This document shows positions 9,497-18,591 of a DNA stretch of 64,000 bases, piece by piece (position 1 is the stretch's first letter; each line of letters begins with the position of its first letter). Under the pieces are notes generated by a model. The model did not search any database and was not told the DNA's origin. It worked only from the letters and a program-made list of their open reading frames with translations. A program made the translations under genes and the position numbers. Source of the DNA: Candidatus Opimibacter skivensis. GTDB taxonomy: Bacteria; Bacteroidota; Bacteroidia; Chitinophagales; Saprospiraceae. Location of the stretch: NCBI GenBank assembly GCA_016722045.1, contig JADKGY010000025.1, positions 1 to 64,000 on the forward strand, read 5' to 3'.

Positions 9497-9902
9497 AGTA
9501 TTCAGTAAAAAGAGTATTCAGTATTCAGTAATCAGTATTCAGTATCGCTGATCAGTAAAATAAGAAATAATTATTTGTTGTAAAAAGTATTTAATAGCGG
9601 AATTCTCTAAACTAAAAAAAAACTTTGAGGTGTGAATAATAGATAGTATTGACAGGGCTTGCCCCTGTCTAAGAGAAACACTCAAATGAAAATGAATAGT
9701 AAATAGTATTGACAGGGCTTGCCCCTGTCTTAGTTAGACACCTAAGGCTTGCCCCTGTATTAGTAAGGCGCTAGTGGCTTGCCCTGGTCTGAGAAAAACT
9801 TTGCCCGTGTCTGAGAAAAACACCTGGTTGAATAGTGAGGTGCTTACCACTTACCGTTTACTTTAACTTTTTACTGAATACTGAATACTGAATACTGAAT
9901 AC
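9497..9902. repeat. Repeat island bounded by inverted CTGAATA arrays
   Basis: The left arm (9497-9557) repeats TATTCAG/ATTCAGTA and the right arm (9870-9902) repeats TACTGAA, its reverse complement. Between them lie about five degenerate copies of GACAGGG-CTTGC-CCCTGTC (best at 9651-9669 and 9711-9729, stem 7), about 60 bases apart. No ORF worth calling. The right-arm motif recurs at 56391-56426. It may be a small non-autonomous element or simple-repeat growth. Confidence 0.6.
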
Positions 9903-9922
9903 CGGTGGCAAATTCCTTTGCG

Positions 9923-11602
9923 TTAATCCACTATCCCCGTTACCTCAATCAAGTACATTTTTTTCAATTTACTTTCTCTGGTCGCCGGATTCAAAAATGG
10001 CATGCTCAACAACGTCACCCTGTAGTCATCAAAAGTGCGTATGATTTTATATGCAGGCATTTGACTCAAAGCATCAGCAGTGACATAGATCCAACTGCCT
10101 GTCCTCACAGTATCCAACTGCTCTTGCGTGATATTCGGAATCGAATGTCCACTGTAATAGTCAAGTGCAAATCCGGATTGGTCAAACCAATAGATATGTG
10201 CCGGTTTTTCTATGGCTATATATTTTCCGGCCTCACCTGATGATTGATATTTCAACAATTGTGGATAAAAATGAAGACTCATCACCAACTGAAAAAAAAT
10301 CACTCCGGCTAACGAAGGTATAAGCCATCTGTCAACAGCATCAGCAGATTTTTTTCTATACCACCAGAAAAGAAAATAAAAAACAGGGAATAAAAATAAA
10401 ATCCAAATGGTATGAACAGGAAATACCCACAGCAGAATCAATAACGCAGCTGCAAATAATAAATGAACAACGAACATTTGAAAATATTCCAACCATCGCG
10501 GTAGCCTCTCTGCTGTCCGTACCACATAATCAGCCGTAATGACAGCAGCAAATGGAAATAATGGAAATATATAATGAGGTAATTTATACCCGGACATCGA
10601 TAGCGCAATAAAAGGCAATACAAATCCGGAAAGCGAAATCCATTCTGGCTTTTGTTCATTCCACTTATTTTGCTTCCACCATGAAATCATCTTACGCACA
10701 AGAGCTGGAAAGAATAGAATAATCCACGGTTGAAAATCCCAAAGCATGGTTTGCAAGAAATAATATACCGGTGCATTGTTATGCCATTGACTGGCACCTG
10801 TGATACGACCAAAGCTTTGTGTCCAAAAATAAAACAGTAACCCTGAAGGCCCCTTCATTCCGTAGACTTCTTTTTCAGGATGAAGATCAAACTGGGTGTA
10901 GAGACCATAACACATCGGCGCTAAGACAATCACAACAGGAATTAAAAGAAGTAACCAAGCCGGATTAAATAGTTTTTTCCATTCCTTGTTTAATACCAGA
11001 TGGCCAAATATAGCCAGGGCAGGAATAACGATACCAATCGGTCCTTTGGCAAGCATTGCTGCACCTATGCAAAATCCACTTAAAAGCAGATGGCCCCACT
11101 TCCCATGTTTGAGATATAATGACAGAAGCCAAACAGCTAAAATGACAAATGCAGTCAAAAGCCCATCCGTGCGCACATCATTTGTCATCAGATGATAGCC
11201 CTGTGTTGTACCCAGAATTAATACAGCTATTATACCTGTTCGCCGGTCATACCATAATCGTGCAAAAGAAAATGTGGCCCATAGCGCGACTATCAACATC
11301 AATACTGCGGGAAATTTGTATCCGATGTTTGAATTTCCAAAAATAGAAATGCTCAATGAAGACAACCAGAATAACAATGGAGGTTTATCAAGATAGTCTT
11401 GTCCCCTTTGCATGACATGGAGATAACTTCCACTGCCCGACATCTCCAGAGAAATGGATGCATATTGAGCAGCATCTATCTCCATGATATCAATCGTCAG
11501 GTTGATGGCGGCGATGAGGATGATCATGCCCAGGAAGAAGTGGTAACGGAACTTATAAAATAAAGAGGACAAAGTAGTTTCCCTGGAGTCTTCCATAATC
11601 AT
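9923..11602 (-). CDS. GT39/ArnT-like membrane glycosyltransferase
   Basis: 559 residues with about eleven hydrophobic segments. After the first membrane segment comes M-E-I-D-A-A-Q-Y-A-S-I-S, then D-Y-L-D-K-P-P-L-L-F-W, the acidic and DKPP motifs of the dolichyl/undecaprenyl-phosphate-sugar-dependent PMT_2/ArnT family; the luminal Asp is the likely catalytic base in that family. It would move a sugar from a polyprenyl-phosphate donor to a lipid or protein on the periplasmic side. Acceptor and sugar cannot be read from sequence. ATGs at 11602 and 11596 are both usable. It stands alone on the minus strand. Confidence 0.82.
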   Translation of the reverse strand: MIMEDSRETTLSSLFYKFRYHFFLGMIILIAAINLTIDIMEIDAAQYASISLEMSGSGSYLHVMQRGQDYLDKPPLLFWLSSLSISIFGNSNIGYKFPAVLMLIVALWATFSFARLWYDRRTGIIAVLILGTTQGYHLMTNDVRTDGLLTAFVILAVWLLSLYLKHGKWGHLLLSGFCIGAAMLAKGPIGIVIPALAIFGHLVLNKEWKKLFNPAWLLLLIPVVIVLAPMCYGLYTQFDLHPEKEVYGMKGPSGLLFYFWTQSFGRITGASQWHNNAPVYYFLQTMLWDFQPWIILFFPALVRKMISWWKQNKWNEQKPEWISLSGFVLPFIALSMSGYKLPHYIFPLFPFAAVITADYVVRTAERLPRWLEYFQMFVVHLLFAAALLILLWVFPVHTIWILFLFPVFYFLFWWYRKKSADAVDRWLIPSLAGVIFFQLVMSLHFYPQLLKYQSSGEAGKYIAIEKPAHIYWFDQSGFALDYYSGHSIPNITQEQLDTVRTGSWIYVTADALSQMPAYKIIRTFDDYRVTLLSMPFLNPATRESKLKKMYLIEVTGIVD

Positions 11603-11781
11603 GCAAGATAATCGGGGATAATCAATCGTTTTTCAACTTTCCTGCATTTTTTGTGTTATAAAATCTTCCCTCAGGTTTATACCAATATTACGCGTCCTAT
11701 CTATTGGAAACAACTGGATTTTGTAACGTGAAATCGTAATTTTATAATAAACCAATATAATTCATCATCAAACCAAACTAT

Positions 11782-12363
11782 ATGAAAAACGTATTAAAAT
11801 TTAAGTTCATTGGGTTGTTTATCTTCTCGATGTTCATTTTTAGCAATCTCCAGGCTCAATCTGAAGCGAAAGTTGGGATTAGGGCAGGCGTATTGTTTTC
11901 CAATCAGGATTTCAAAAATGGCGGACTGGACATAAATACCAAAGCCAAGCTTGGACTTGATGTGGCTTTGGTAGCTGATTTCCCGGTTGGCGAAGTACTT
12001 AATATATCTCCTGAATTCCATTGGCTTCAGAAAGGAGCTAAAATCGAAGATATATCAGGGGATGACATCACGGCAACCTTCAATTATCTTGAAGTTCCTG
12101 TGCTGGTGAAATTCAAATTTGGTACAGACGTGGGCTTTTCTGTTTTTGCAGGACCAAGTTTTGGGTACCTTATTGATGCATCTAAGGATATAAGTCTGAA
12201 TGACTACAAAAAAATAGAAATCGGCATTCATGCCGGAGCAGGCATTGCGCTCGGTCCGCTGGTCATTGATCTCAGGTATTTATATGGCATTTCCAATATA
12301 TCAGATAATGAGATCGAGGTCAGAAATAACGGATTGGGTGCCGGTGTGAGCCTGATGTTCTGA
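11782..12363 (+). CDS. Outer-membrane beta-barrel (porin family) protein
   Basis: 193 residues. Signal peptide MKNVLKFKFIGLFIFSMFIF ending SNLQAQ, then alternating amphipathic strands (KVGIRAGVLFSNQDF, NISPEFHWLQKG, TFNYLEVPVLVKFKF, GAGIALGPLVIDLRYLYGI) and a C-terminus GAGVSLMF ending in phenylalanine, as expected for a BamA-inserted barrel. This is the OMP_b-brl_2 type common in Bacteroidota. Specific function unknown. A strong terminator at 12401 ends the unit. Confidence 0.85.
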   Translation: MKNVLKFKFIGLFIFSMFIFSNLQAQSEAKVGIRAGVLFSNQDFKNGGLDINTKAKLGLDVALVADFPVGEVLNISPEFHWLQKGAKIEDISGDDITATFNYLEVPVLVKFKFGTDVGFSVFAGPSFGYLIDASKDISLNDYKKIEIGIHAGAGIALGPLVIDLRYLYGISNISDNEIEVRNNGLGAGVSLMF

Positions 12364-12400
12364 TATTTCCTCATAGACAATAAACAAATAATCAGCCTTT

Positions 12401-12437
12401 AAAAACGAAGCCGGGACACTGTCCCGGCTTCGTTTTT
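12401..12437 (+). terminator. Intrinsic terminator after the porin gene
   Basis: A perfect 17-bp stem (AAAAACGAAGCCGGGAC paired with GTCCCGGCTTCGTTTTT) with a 3-base loop. It has an A-run on one side and a T-run on the other, so it can work in both directions. It isolates the porin gene from uppS. Confidence 0.9.
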
Positions 12438-12459
12438 AATCAATACCTTTGCCGACCTT

Positions 12460-13209
12460 ATGGCCTCAGCAAAAGAACAGATAAATCTATCCAGATTGCC
12501 GCAACATGTGGCTGTCATCATGGATGGTAATGGTCGCTGGGCTAAAGAACATGGGAAACCCAGAATCTGGGGTCATCGCAATGGCGTAAAATCTGTCCGC
12601 GAAGTCACAGAAGCCGCGACTGAGATCGGAATTCAGTTTCTCACCTTATATGCTTTTTCCACAGAGAACTGGAATCGTCCGAGGCCTGAGGTCAATGCCC
12701 TGATGGATATCCTGGTGTCCACGATCAGGGAAGAGCTGGCCACCATGAATAAAAACAATATCCGCCTTAACGCTATAGGAGACCTTGATCGATTACCTCC
12801 AAGGACGAAAAAAGCACTGCTGGAAGGAATAGAGAATACGAAGACTAATGACCGGATGACGCTGACTTTAGCGTTGAATTATTCAGCCCGTTGGGAAATA
12901 ACAGAGGCTATGCGTAAAGTTGCCCTGCAGGCGGCTGAAGGCAGGATTAAGCCTGAAGATATTGATGAAACCAGCGTGAGTACATTTCTTGCCACGTCCG
13001 GCATACCAGATCCGGAATTATTGATCCGGACGAGTGGAGAACGCCGCATAAGTAATTTCCTTCTATGGCAGATCGCTTACACAGAACTGTATTTTTCAGA
13101 TGTGTATTGGCCTGACTTTGAAAGAGAAGACTTCTATAATGCCATACTAGATTATCAACAACGGGAACGCCGATTTGGCATGATCAGTGAACAACTGACC
13201 CACCAGTAA
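12460..13209 (+). CDS. uppS: Isoprenyl (undecaprenyl) diphosphate synthase
   Basis: 249 residues. Makes the C55 carrier lipid for peptidoglycan and other envelope glycans by adding isopentenyl units to farnesyl diphosphate, in the cytoplasm. Motifs: HVAVIMDGNGRWA (catalytic Asp and diphosphate binding), GHRNG, YAFSTENWNRP, and RTSGERRISNFLLWQ with the downstream TELYFSDVYWPDF. One small difference from many relatives is NYSARWEI where NYGGR is usual. It precedes bamA by 61 bases, a known Bacteroidota gene pair. Confidence 0.95.
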   Translation: MASAKEQINLSRLPQHVAVIMDGNGRWAKEHGKPRIWGHRNGVKSVREVTEAATEIGIQFLTLYAFSTENWNRPRPEVNALMDILVSTIREELATMNKNNIRLNAIGDLDRLPPRTKKALLEGIENTKTNDRMTLTLALNYSARWEITEAMRKVALQAAEGRIKPEDIDETSVSTFLATSGIPDPELLIRTSGERRISNFLLWQIAYTELYFSDVYWPDFEREDFYNAILDYQQRERRFGMISEQLTHQ

Positions 13210-13270
13210 CTTTCCAAACAACACAAGACCCCCGCTAATCGTTTTTGACCCAGATTAATTGATCACCCGC

Positions 13271-15793
13271 ATGAAGATTTTGAAATACTCTACCTGTATA
13301 CTTTTTTTCCTTTCATTTTTCCTGTTGCCCACAACAGCCGTTTTCGCTCAGAAAACTAACGTGGAGTACGGAGCTGTAGAGGAGCTCGAAATCGGCGGTA
13401 TCGAAGTCATCGGGATATTCTTTTCTGATCCCACGGCTATAAAATCGGTAGCCGGCCTTAAAGTCGGCCAAACCATCAAAATCCCGGGAACAGATATCAC
13501 AAAAGCAATGCGCAACCTCTGGAAACTTCGTCTTTTTGATGATGTGCGGATCACCCAGGACAAACGCATCGGAAACATCGTATTTCTTTCCATTCATCTT
13601 ATGGAACGTGCACGTCTGGCCAACTGGTCATACAGGGGAGTAAAGCAAGGCACACATGATGATCTCAATGATATCATCAAACCATTCCTGATCAAAGGAC
13701 AAGTGGCCGGTGCCGCAATGCAAAACAATGCGAAAAATGCAATTCAAAAATATTTTATCGAAAAAGGATTTCTGGATGTCTCTGTCAGGGTCAGTGAAGA
13801 ACCCACCTCAGATCGTACAAATGCAGTCAACCTGATCTTTGATATTGACACCAAAGACAAGATCAAAATCGACCATATCACCTTTGTCGGCAATACAGAA
13901 GTAAAAGATAAAAAGCTTCGTAAACTGATGAAGAAAACGAAGGCTAAAGCCGCTTTGTTGAAAAAATCAAAATTTGTAGAGTCTGATTTTGAAAATGACA
14001 AGCAAGCCATCATCGATTACTATCATACGTTGGGTTTCAGGGATGCAGCCGTTGTCAATGATTCGCTCTGGCGAAATAAGGATGGTGAGTTGAACCTCTC
14101 AATGAAAATAGATGAAGGAGACAAATACTATTTTGGCAATATCACCTGGAAAGGAAATACAATACATGAAAGTGATGCGTTGAGCAAAGTACTGGGTATC
14201 CGCAAAGGCGAAGTGTACAATGAAAAATTACTTGACTCACGTCTTCGCTTCAGCATTGATGGAAGAGACGTCAGCAGCATATATCTGGATGACGGGTATT
14301 TATTTTTTACTGTCGAGCCTACAGAAATATCCGTGCGGAATGATACGATAGACCTTGAGATGAGAATCTTTGAAGGACCTCAGGCTACAATAGATGAAGT
14401 GATCATCAAAGGAAATACACGAACGCATGAACATGTCATCCGTCGTGAATTAAGAACTCAACCAGGTCAGAAATTCAGCAGGTCAGATATTATACGTTCA
14501 CAGCGCCAGATCATCGCATTAGGTTATTTCAATCCTGAAAAACTCGGTATTGAGACCCCGGTAGACCAGACAAACGGAACGGTGGATATCATCTATGAAG
14601 TAGAAGAGCGTCCATCAGATCAATTGGAATTGAGTGCCGGATGGGGAGGCTTTGGCCGCAGTAAAGTCATCGGTACATTAGGTGTCACATTCAATAATTT
14701 TTCGCTTCGGAATATTTTCAACAAAGATGCATGGAGCCCGTTGCCACAAGGTGATGGCCAGCGTCTATCCATCAGGGCACAGACAAATGGTGACTTCTTT
14801 CAATCGTACAATTTCTCATTCACCGAACCTTGGTTAGGTGGTAAACGCCCCAATTCTTTTACACTGGGTGGTGTGCTCACTAAATTCAACCAGGAATATT
14901 TCCAGGGAGGAAGACTTGCGATTGGAAGAGCATTCATTGGCCTCGGTTCGAGATTGAAATGGCCCGATGATAATTTTGTCTCCAATACAACGCTCAATCT
15001 TGAATATCTGAATCTTGTTGATTATTCAACAGGTGATTTCCGGGATATGAATGGAAATGTGATATCGAATGGCTTCTTTAATAATTTTTCTATCTCGCAA
15101 ACTATAGCCCGTTCGACAATCAATGAACCTACATTTCCAAGATCGGGATCATCTATCAGCTTAACACTTCAAGCCACATTACCCTATACTACATTGTTCG
15201 GGCGTAGTTTCAACCCCACTGACCCACAGTCTAAATATCGTTTTGTAGAATATCACAAATGGCGTCTTGATGCTGAATGGTATACACCTATCGTGGGTAA
15301 ACTGGTCCTCAAGACTGCCGCTAAAATGGGATACCTCGGATACTACAACAAGAAAATCGGAGCACCACCATTCGAACGTTTTGAAGTGGGAGGCGATGGT
15401 CTGAGCAATCAGCAGTTTGGTATCACAGGGAAGGATATATTATCAATGCGTGGATACGAAGTAGATGATATCCCTGCGAATGCGTCAGGAGGTGCTACTG
15501 TATTCAATAAATTCACCGCCGAAATCCGTTATCCGCTTTCACTCAATCCGAGTTCGACTGTATTTGGCCTGCTGTTTCTTGAAGGCGGAAATGCATGGAA
15601 AACATTTGATGACTATAATCCTTTCGATCTTAAACGAAGTGCTGGCGTTGGCGTCCGTGCATATCTGCCGATGTTTGGATTGCTTGGATTTGATTTTGGT
15701 TACGGATGGGACAACCAGGCAAAGATCAATGCAGGCGCGAAGTGGTCAGAGTTTGGTAATTTTAATATTATCCTTGGATTTGAACCAGATTAA
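13271..15793 (+). CDS. bamA: Outer membrane protein assembly factor BamA
   Basis: 840 residues from ATG 13271 (the TTG at 13259 would only add MITR). Signal peptide ends FAQ. Periplasmic part (about residues 35-430) holds five POTRA-like units; clear starts are LEIGGIEVIG, IDHITFVGNTEVKDKKLRKL, YYFGNITWKGN and IDEVIIKGNTRTHEHVIRREL. The C-terminal Omp85 barrel includes SAGWGGFGRSKVIGTLG, FNFSFTEPWLGGKRP and LSMRGYE, the last being close to the conserved lid-loop (V)RGF motif. It inserts beta-barrels into the outer membrane. The last strand ends FNIILGFEPD, so the final residue is not aromatic. The stop overlaps the next start by one base (TAATG). Confidence 0.95.
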   Translation: MKILKYSTCILFFLSFFLLPTTAVFAQKTNVEYGAVEELEIGGIEVIGIFFSDPTAIKSVAGLKVGQTIKIPGTDITKAMRNLWKLRLFDDVRITQDKRIGNIVFLSIHLMERARLANWSYRGVKQGTHDDLNDIIKPFLIKGQVAGAAMQNNAKNAIQKYFIEKGFLDVSVRVSEEPTSDRTNAVNLIFDIDTKDKIKIDHITFVGNTEVKDKKLRKLMKKTKAKAALLKKSKFVESDFENDKQAIIDYYHTLGFRDAAVVNDSLWRNKDGELNLSMKIDEGDKYYFGNITWKGNTIHESDALSKVLGIRKGEVYNEKLLDSRLRFSIDGRDVSSIYLDDGYLFFTVEPTEISVRNDTIDLEMRIFEGPQATIDEVIIKGNTRTHEHVIRRELRTQPGQKFSRSDIIRSQRQIIALGYFNPEKLGIETPVDQTNGTVDIIYEVEERPSDQLELSAGWGGFGRSKVIGTLGVTFNNFSLRNIFNKDAWSPLPQGDGQRLSIRAQTNGDFFQSYNFSFTEPWLGGKRPNSFTLGGVLTKFNQEYFQGGRLAIGRAFIGLGSRLKWPDDNFVSNTTLNLEYLNLVDYSTGDFRDMNGNVISNGFFNNFSISQTIARSTINEPTFPRSGSSISLTLQATLPYTTLFGRSFNPTDPQSKYRFVEYHKWRLDAEWYTPIVGKLVLKTAAKMGYLGYYNKKIGAPPFERFEVGGDGLSNQQFGITGKDILSMRGYEVDDIPANASGGATVFNKFTAEIRYPLSLNPSSTVFGLLFLEGGNAWKTFDDYNPFDLKRSAGVGVRAYLPMFGLLGFDFGYGWDNQAKINAGAKWSEFGNFNIILGFEPD

Positions 15794-16824
15794 TGATCAG
15801 GATCTTTTTTCTTTACCTTTTATCAGCATTACTCTTATGTTCAGCAGAGTCTTGCGCCTCGCTTTCTAAAAGTCAATCCTCTTCCAATACGCCGGCACCA
15901 CCTGATTATTCACTAATCAAAAATTGGGCTGCACTGCCTACAGTAGCTGATAGTGCTGATGTCGTACCGATCGCCAGTTGGCATGATGAACAGTCCACAG
16001 CACAGGCCGATGTTTTTTTTATTCATCCGACTACCTATACCGGTAAAGTAAAAAATCATCAATTGAATGCTGATGTGGCTGATAAAAAATTAAATCTCGC
16101 CACCGATAAATCAACCATCAGGTACCAGGCGAGCATATTCAATGGTGCAGGTAAAATCTATGCACCCCGTTACAGACAGGCTAATCTGAAAGTGTTTTAT
16201 GCGCTGGATAAAGCTCCGGAGTTAAAAAGTGCATTGGATCTTGCCTATGCAGATGTGAAAACTGCATTTCAATATTATATGGACCATTACAATCAGGGCC
16301 GTCCATTTATTATTGCTTCACATAGCCAGGGTTCATTACATGCCAGCAGATTAATCAATGAGCTGATCGATGGAACACCGCTCCAGGATAAATTGATCGT
16401 GGCGTATATGCCGGGATGGCCATTGAAGAATGATGAATTTATATCGGTGAAACCGTGTAAGTATCCTGATGACACAGGTTGTTTTTGTACATGGCGGACA
16501 TTCAGAGAAGGATATATTCCTCCGAAAATACATTACCCTGATCAAAACATCGCAGTGACAAATCCTGTAACATGGAGTTGTGATCAACCGGGTTGTTCGC
16601 AGGATGTACAGCTTGGTGGAGTGCTGCGCAATGTCCATGTGCTGATGCCGAAACTTGTGCACACAGAAATCCATGAAGATCTTTTGTGGGTCAACAAACC
16701 TGTCTTCCCCGGGAGTTTTTTATTCACCAGGAAAAATTATCATATTGCTGATTATAATCTTTTCTATGCGGATGTCAGGAAGAATGCACAGGATCGTGTT
16801 CGTGTTTACCTAAGCACGCATTGA
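15793..16824 (+). CDS. DUF3089 alpha/beta-hydrolase, putative lipoprotein
   Basis: 343 residues. N-terminus MIRIFFLYLLSALLLCSAES-C is a signal with a possible lipobox cysteine. DUF3089 features: ADVFFIHPTTYTG, KIYAPRYRQANL, and the nucleophile elbow S-H-S-Q-G with Ser178 as probable catalytic serine. The C-terminal region has VHVLMPKLVHTEIHEDLLW and HIADYNLFYADVRKNAQ with a probable catalytic His. Relatives are serine hydrolases of unknown substrate. Translation is coupled to bamA (1-base overlap) and to the downstream kinase (1-base gap), suggesting an envelope role. Confidence 0.85.
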   Translation: MIRIFFLYLLSALLLCSAESCASLSKSQSSSNTPAPPDYSLIKNWAALPTVADSADVVPIASWHDEQSTAQADVFFIHPTTYTGKVKNHQLNADVADKKLNLATDKSTIRYQASIFNGAGKIYAPRYRQANLKVFYALDKAPELKSALDLAYADVKTAFQYYMDHYNQGRPFIIASHSQGSLHASRLINELIDGTPLQDKLIVAYMPGWPLKNDEFISVKPCKYPDDTGCFCTWRTFREGYIPPKIHYPDQNIAVTNPVTWSCDQPGCSQDVQLGGVLRNVHVLMPKLVHTEIHEDLLWVNKPVFPGSFLFTRKNYHIADYNLFYADVRKNAQDRVRVYLSTH

Positions 16825-16825
16825 G

Positions 16826-18010
16826 ATGATGGATATCTACAACCAGAGGTCTCGTTGGAAAATTTATCTCGCCGTCGCCGGGATAATCATTCTTTTTATT
16901 TCTCTCTATTATACGAATTACCTGGCACAACGGCTTCGCGAAGGAGAACGGAACAAAGCATCACTTCTTTTCTATGCGTATGATGCCATCAATAATGCCA
17001 ATGACCCGGCAGCACAGGATCTCGAAACTGATCTCTCATTACCACTGAGTATTCTTGAATCGAATAAGGACATCCCTATCATGTGGGTTAAATCCCAGAA
17101 TATAGTCGTTTCTGCTATAAATTTTGGACCGGACCTTGATTCGAATAAAGCTTTTTTACAACAACGTCTTATTCATTTAAAGAAAAAAGGACCAAAGCCT
17201 ATTGAGATTTCAGGCGAAGATCAATTTCTGTATTACCAGAATTCAAGAGTTCTCGAGCTGCTTACGTATTTTCCTTACGTGCAGTTATTATTATTAGCCG
17301 CATTTATTTCTGTCGGTTATATCAGTATAAATAATGCACGACGTGCAGAACAAAATCGTGTGTGGGTTGGCATGGCCAAGGAAACTGCGCACCAGTTAGG
17401 TACACCGATCAGTGCGATCATCGGATGGATCGAACATTTGCGGGAATCCCATTATCGTCGGCCTGACGAACTCGAGGTTCTGGATGAAATGCAGAATGAT
17501 GTAGCAAGGCTTGATCTTATAGCGGATCGTTTCAGCAAGATAGGATCAGCGCCTATACTTGATCCTGTCAATGTCTATGCGCAGATGAGAGAGATCACGA
17601 ATTACATCCGTCGTCGTGCATCACGTAAAATCATATTTGAAGAACCAGTCGAAAATTCAACCCCATTGATGGTTAATATCAATCCTCCACTCTTCAACTG
17701 GGTGGTAGAGAATATAATGCGCAATGCACTCGATGCGATGGAAGAAGGCACCGGAACGATAAAATGGGAAGTACATGATCATGCCCATGATATTGAAATC
17801 AATATTTCAGACACAGGCAAAGGGATACCTCCATCAAAATTGAAAACGATTTTTGAACCCGGCTTTACGACAAAAGCGAGAGGCTGGGGATTAGGACTTA
17901 GTCTTGCACAACGTATCATAGAAAATTATCACAAAGGAAGAATACATGTCAAGCATTCGAAGCTTGGAGAGGGGACTGTGTTTGCGATACACTTGCCGAA
18001 AAAAGCATAG
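16826..18010 (+). CDS. Membrane sensor histidine kinase (orphan)
   Basis: 394 residues. Two membrane helices (about 13-31 and 150-168) flank a periplasmic sensing region. The cytoplasmic part has an H-box A-K-E-T-A-H-Q-L-G-T-P with His189 as the phospho-acceptor, an N-box VENIMRNALDAM, a G1 box DTGKGIP, and FEPGFTTKARGWGLGLSLA. It autophosphorylates from ATP. No response regulator lies next to it. It is the third gene of bamA-hydrolase-kinase, with start one base after the previous stop, so it may sense envelope or outer-membrane assembly state (inference). Confidence 0.9.
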   Translation: MMDIYNQRSRWKIYLAVAGIIILFISLYYTNYLAQRLREGERNKASLLFYAYDAINNANDPAAQDLETDLSLPLSILESNKDIPIMWVKSQNIVVSAINFGPDLDSNKAFLQQRLIHLKKKGPKPIEISGEDQFLYYQNSRVLELLTYFPYVQLLLLAAFISVGYISINNARRAEQNRVWVGMAKETAHQLGTPISAIIGWIEHLRESHYRRPDELEVLDEMQNDVARLDLIADRFSKIGSAPILDPVNVYAQMREITNYIRRRASRKIIFEEPVENSTPLMVNINPPLFNWVVENIMRNALDAMEEGTGTIKWEVHDHAHDIEINISDTGKGIPPSKLKTIFEPGFTTKARGWGLGLSLAQRIIENYHKGRIHVKHSKLGEGTVFAIHLPKKA

Positions 18011-18560
18011 GGCATAGAGCAAAGAGCATAGAGAGAATAATCTGCTATCGTTTTAGAGAGTTAGAATATGCCTGAATCCTTTTGCTTAAAACATCTAGTC
18101 TGTCAAACATTTCGATTTGTAATTCAAGACTTATGTATGATTCGTTTTTCAATATCACCATGATGTTTGCACCTTCATAACATTCTCTCTTCGCATAACG
18201 TAACAATTGCTTTTCTTCCCCAATCATATCCGTTCCTGTGCTTTCGGAAATATTGTTAGGAATACTCATTCCGACACCCCTCAATTGGTCAGCAAACCTC
18301 CAGAGCTTTTTCTTTTCCATTTCATCAGCAATGCGAAAAAATATGGCTGCCAAGCGGATGGCTTCCTGCCATATTTCTAAGTCTTCGAATCTGAATTTTG
18401 CCATTTTGTGGAGGATTTATTTAAAATAAAGGTCTATTTGCTTATACTCAATAGGTAATGTCTCGAGAAGGACAAAATGTGACCACTTTTGGCAAGAAAT
18501 GTTTAATAATATTTCGTGAACAGATTTTTGCTCTCTGCTCTATGCCCTATGCTCTATGCC
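18005..18560. mobile_element. Candidate small insert with low-complexity inverted ends carrying an S23-like gene
   Basis: The left end, from 18005, is built of GGCATAGAGC and GAGCATAGAGAG units. The right end, to 18560, is their reverse complement (CTCTCTGCTCTATGCC, then CTATGCTCTATGCC). The arms are about 25 bases, imperfect. The enclosed 500 bases hold only the four-helix-bundle gene on the minus strand. The kinase stop (18008-18010) lies inside the left arm and the pckA start (18592) just outside the right one, as expected for an insertion between two genes. No transposase is present. Confidence 0.5.
18045..18404 (-). CDS. Four-helix-bundle protein (S23/IVP-like)
   Basis: 119 residues, typical of the 23S rRNA intervening-sequence protein family. 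Signature parts are FEDLEIWQEAIRLA at the start, ADQLRGVGMSIPNNISESTG in the middle and SYISLELQIEMFDRLDVLSKRIQAYSNSL at the end. The family is all-helical, forms pentamers and includes the Avd accessory protein of diversity-generating retroelements. No rRNA, reverse transcriptase or variable repeat lies nearby, so neither role is supported here. It sits between two inverted low-complexity repeats. Function unknown; nucleic-acid binding is only an inference from the family. Confidence 0.85.
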   Translation of the reverse strand: MAKFRFEDLEIWQEAIRLAAIFFRIADEMEKKKLWRFADQLRGVGMSIPNNISESTGTDMIGEEKQLLRYAKRECYEGANIMVILKNESYISLELQIEMFDRLDVLSKRIQAYSNSLKR

Positions 18561-18591
18561 TTTTACCTTTACCCCGGCAATAAAACTTATC

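Noticed and set aside
18045..18404. S23-like gene as part of a diversity-generating retroelement (Avd) or an rRNA intervening sequence
   Set aside because: No reverse transcriptase, template or variable repeat, and no rRNA gene in the window.
18479..18515. A third copy of the ACCACTTTTGG promoter palindrome before pckA
   Set aside because: Only the core ACCACTTTTGG is kept, the palindrome arms do not pair, and the nearest TATTT box is about 20 instead of 31 bases away.
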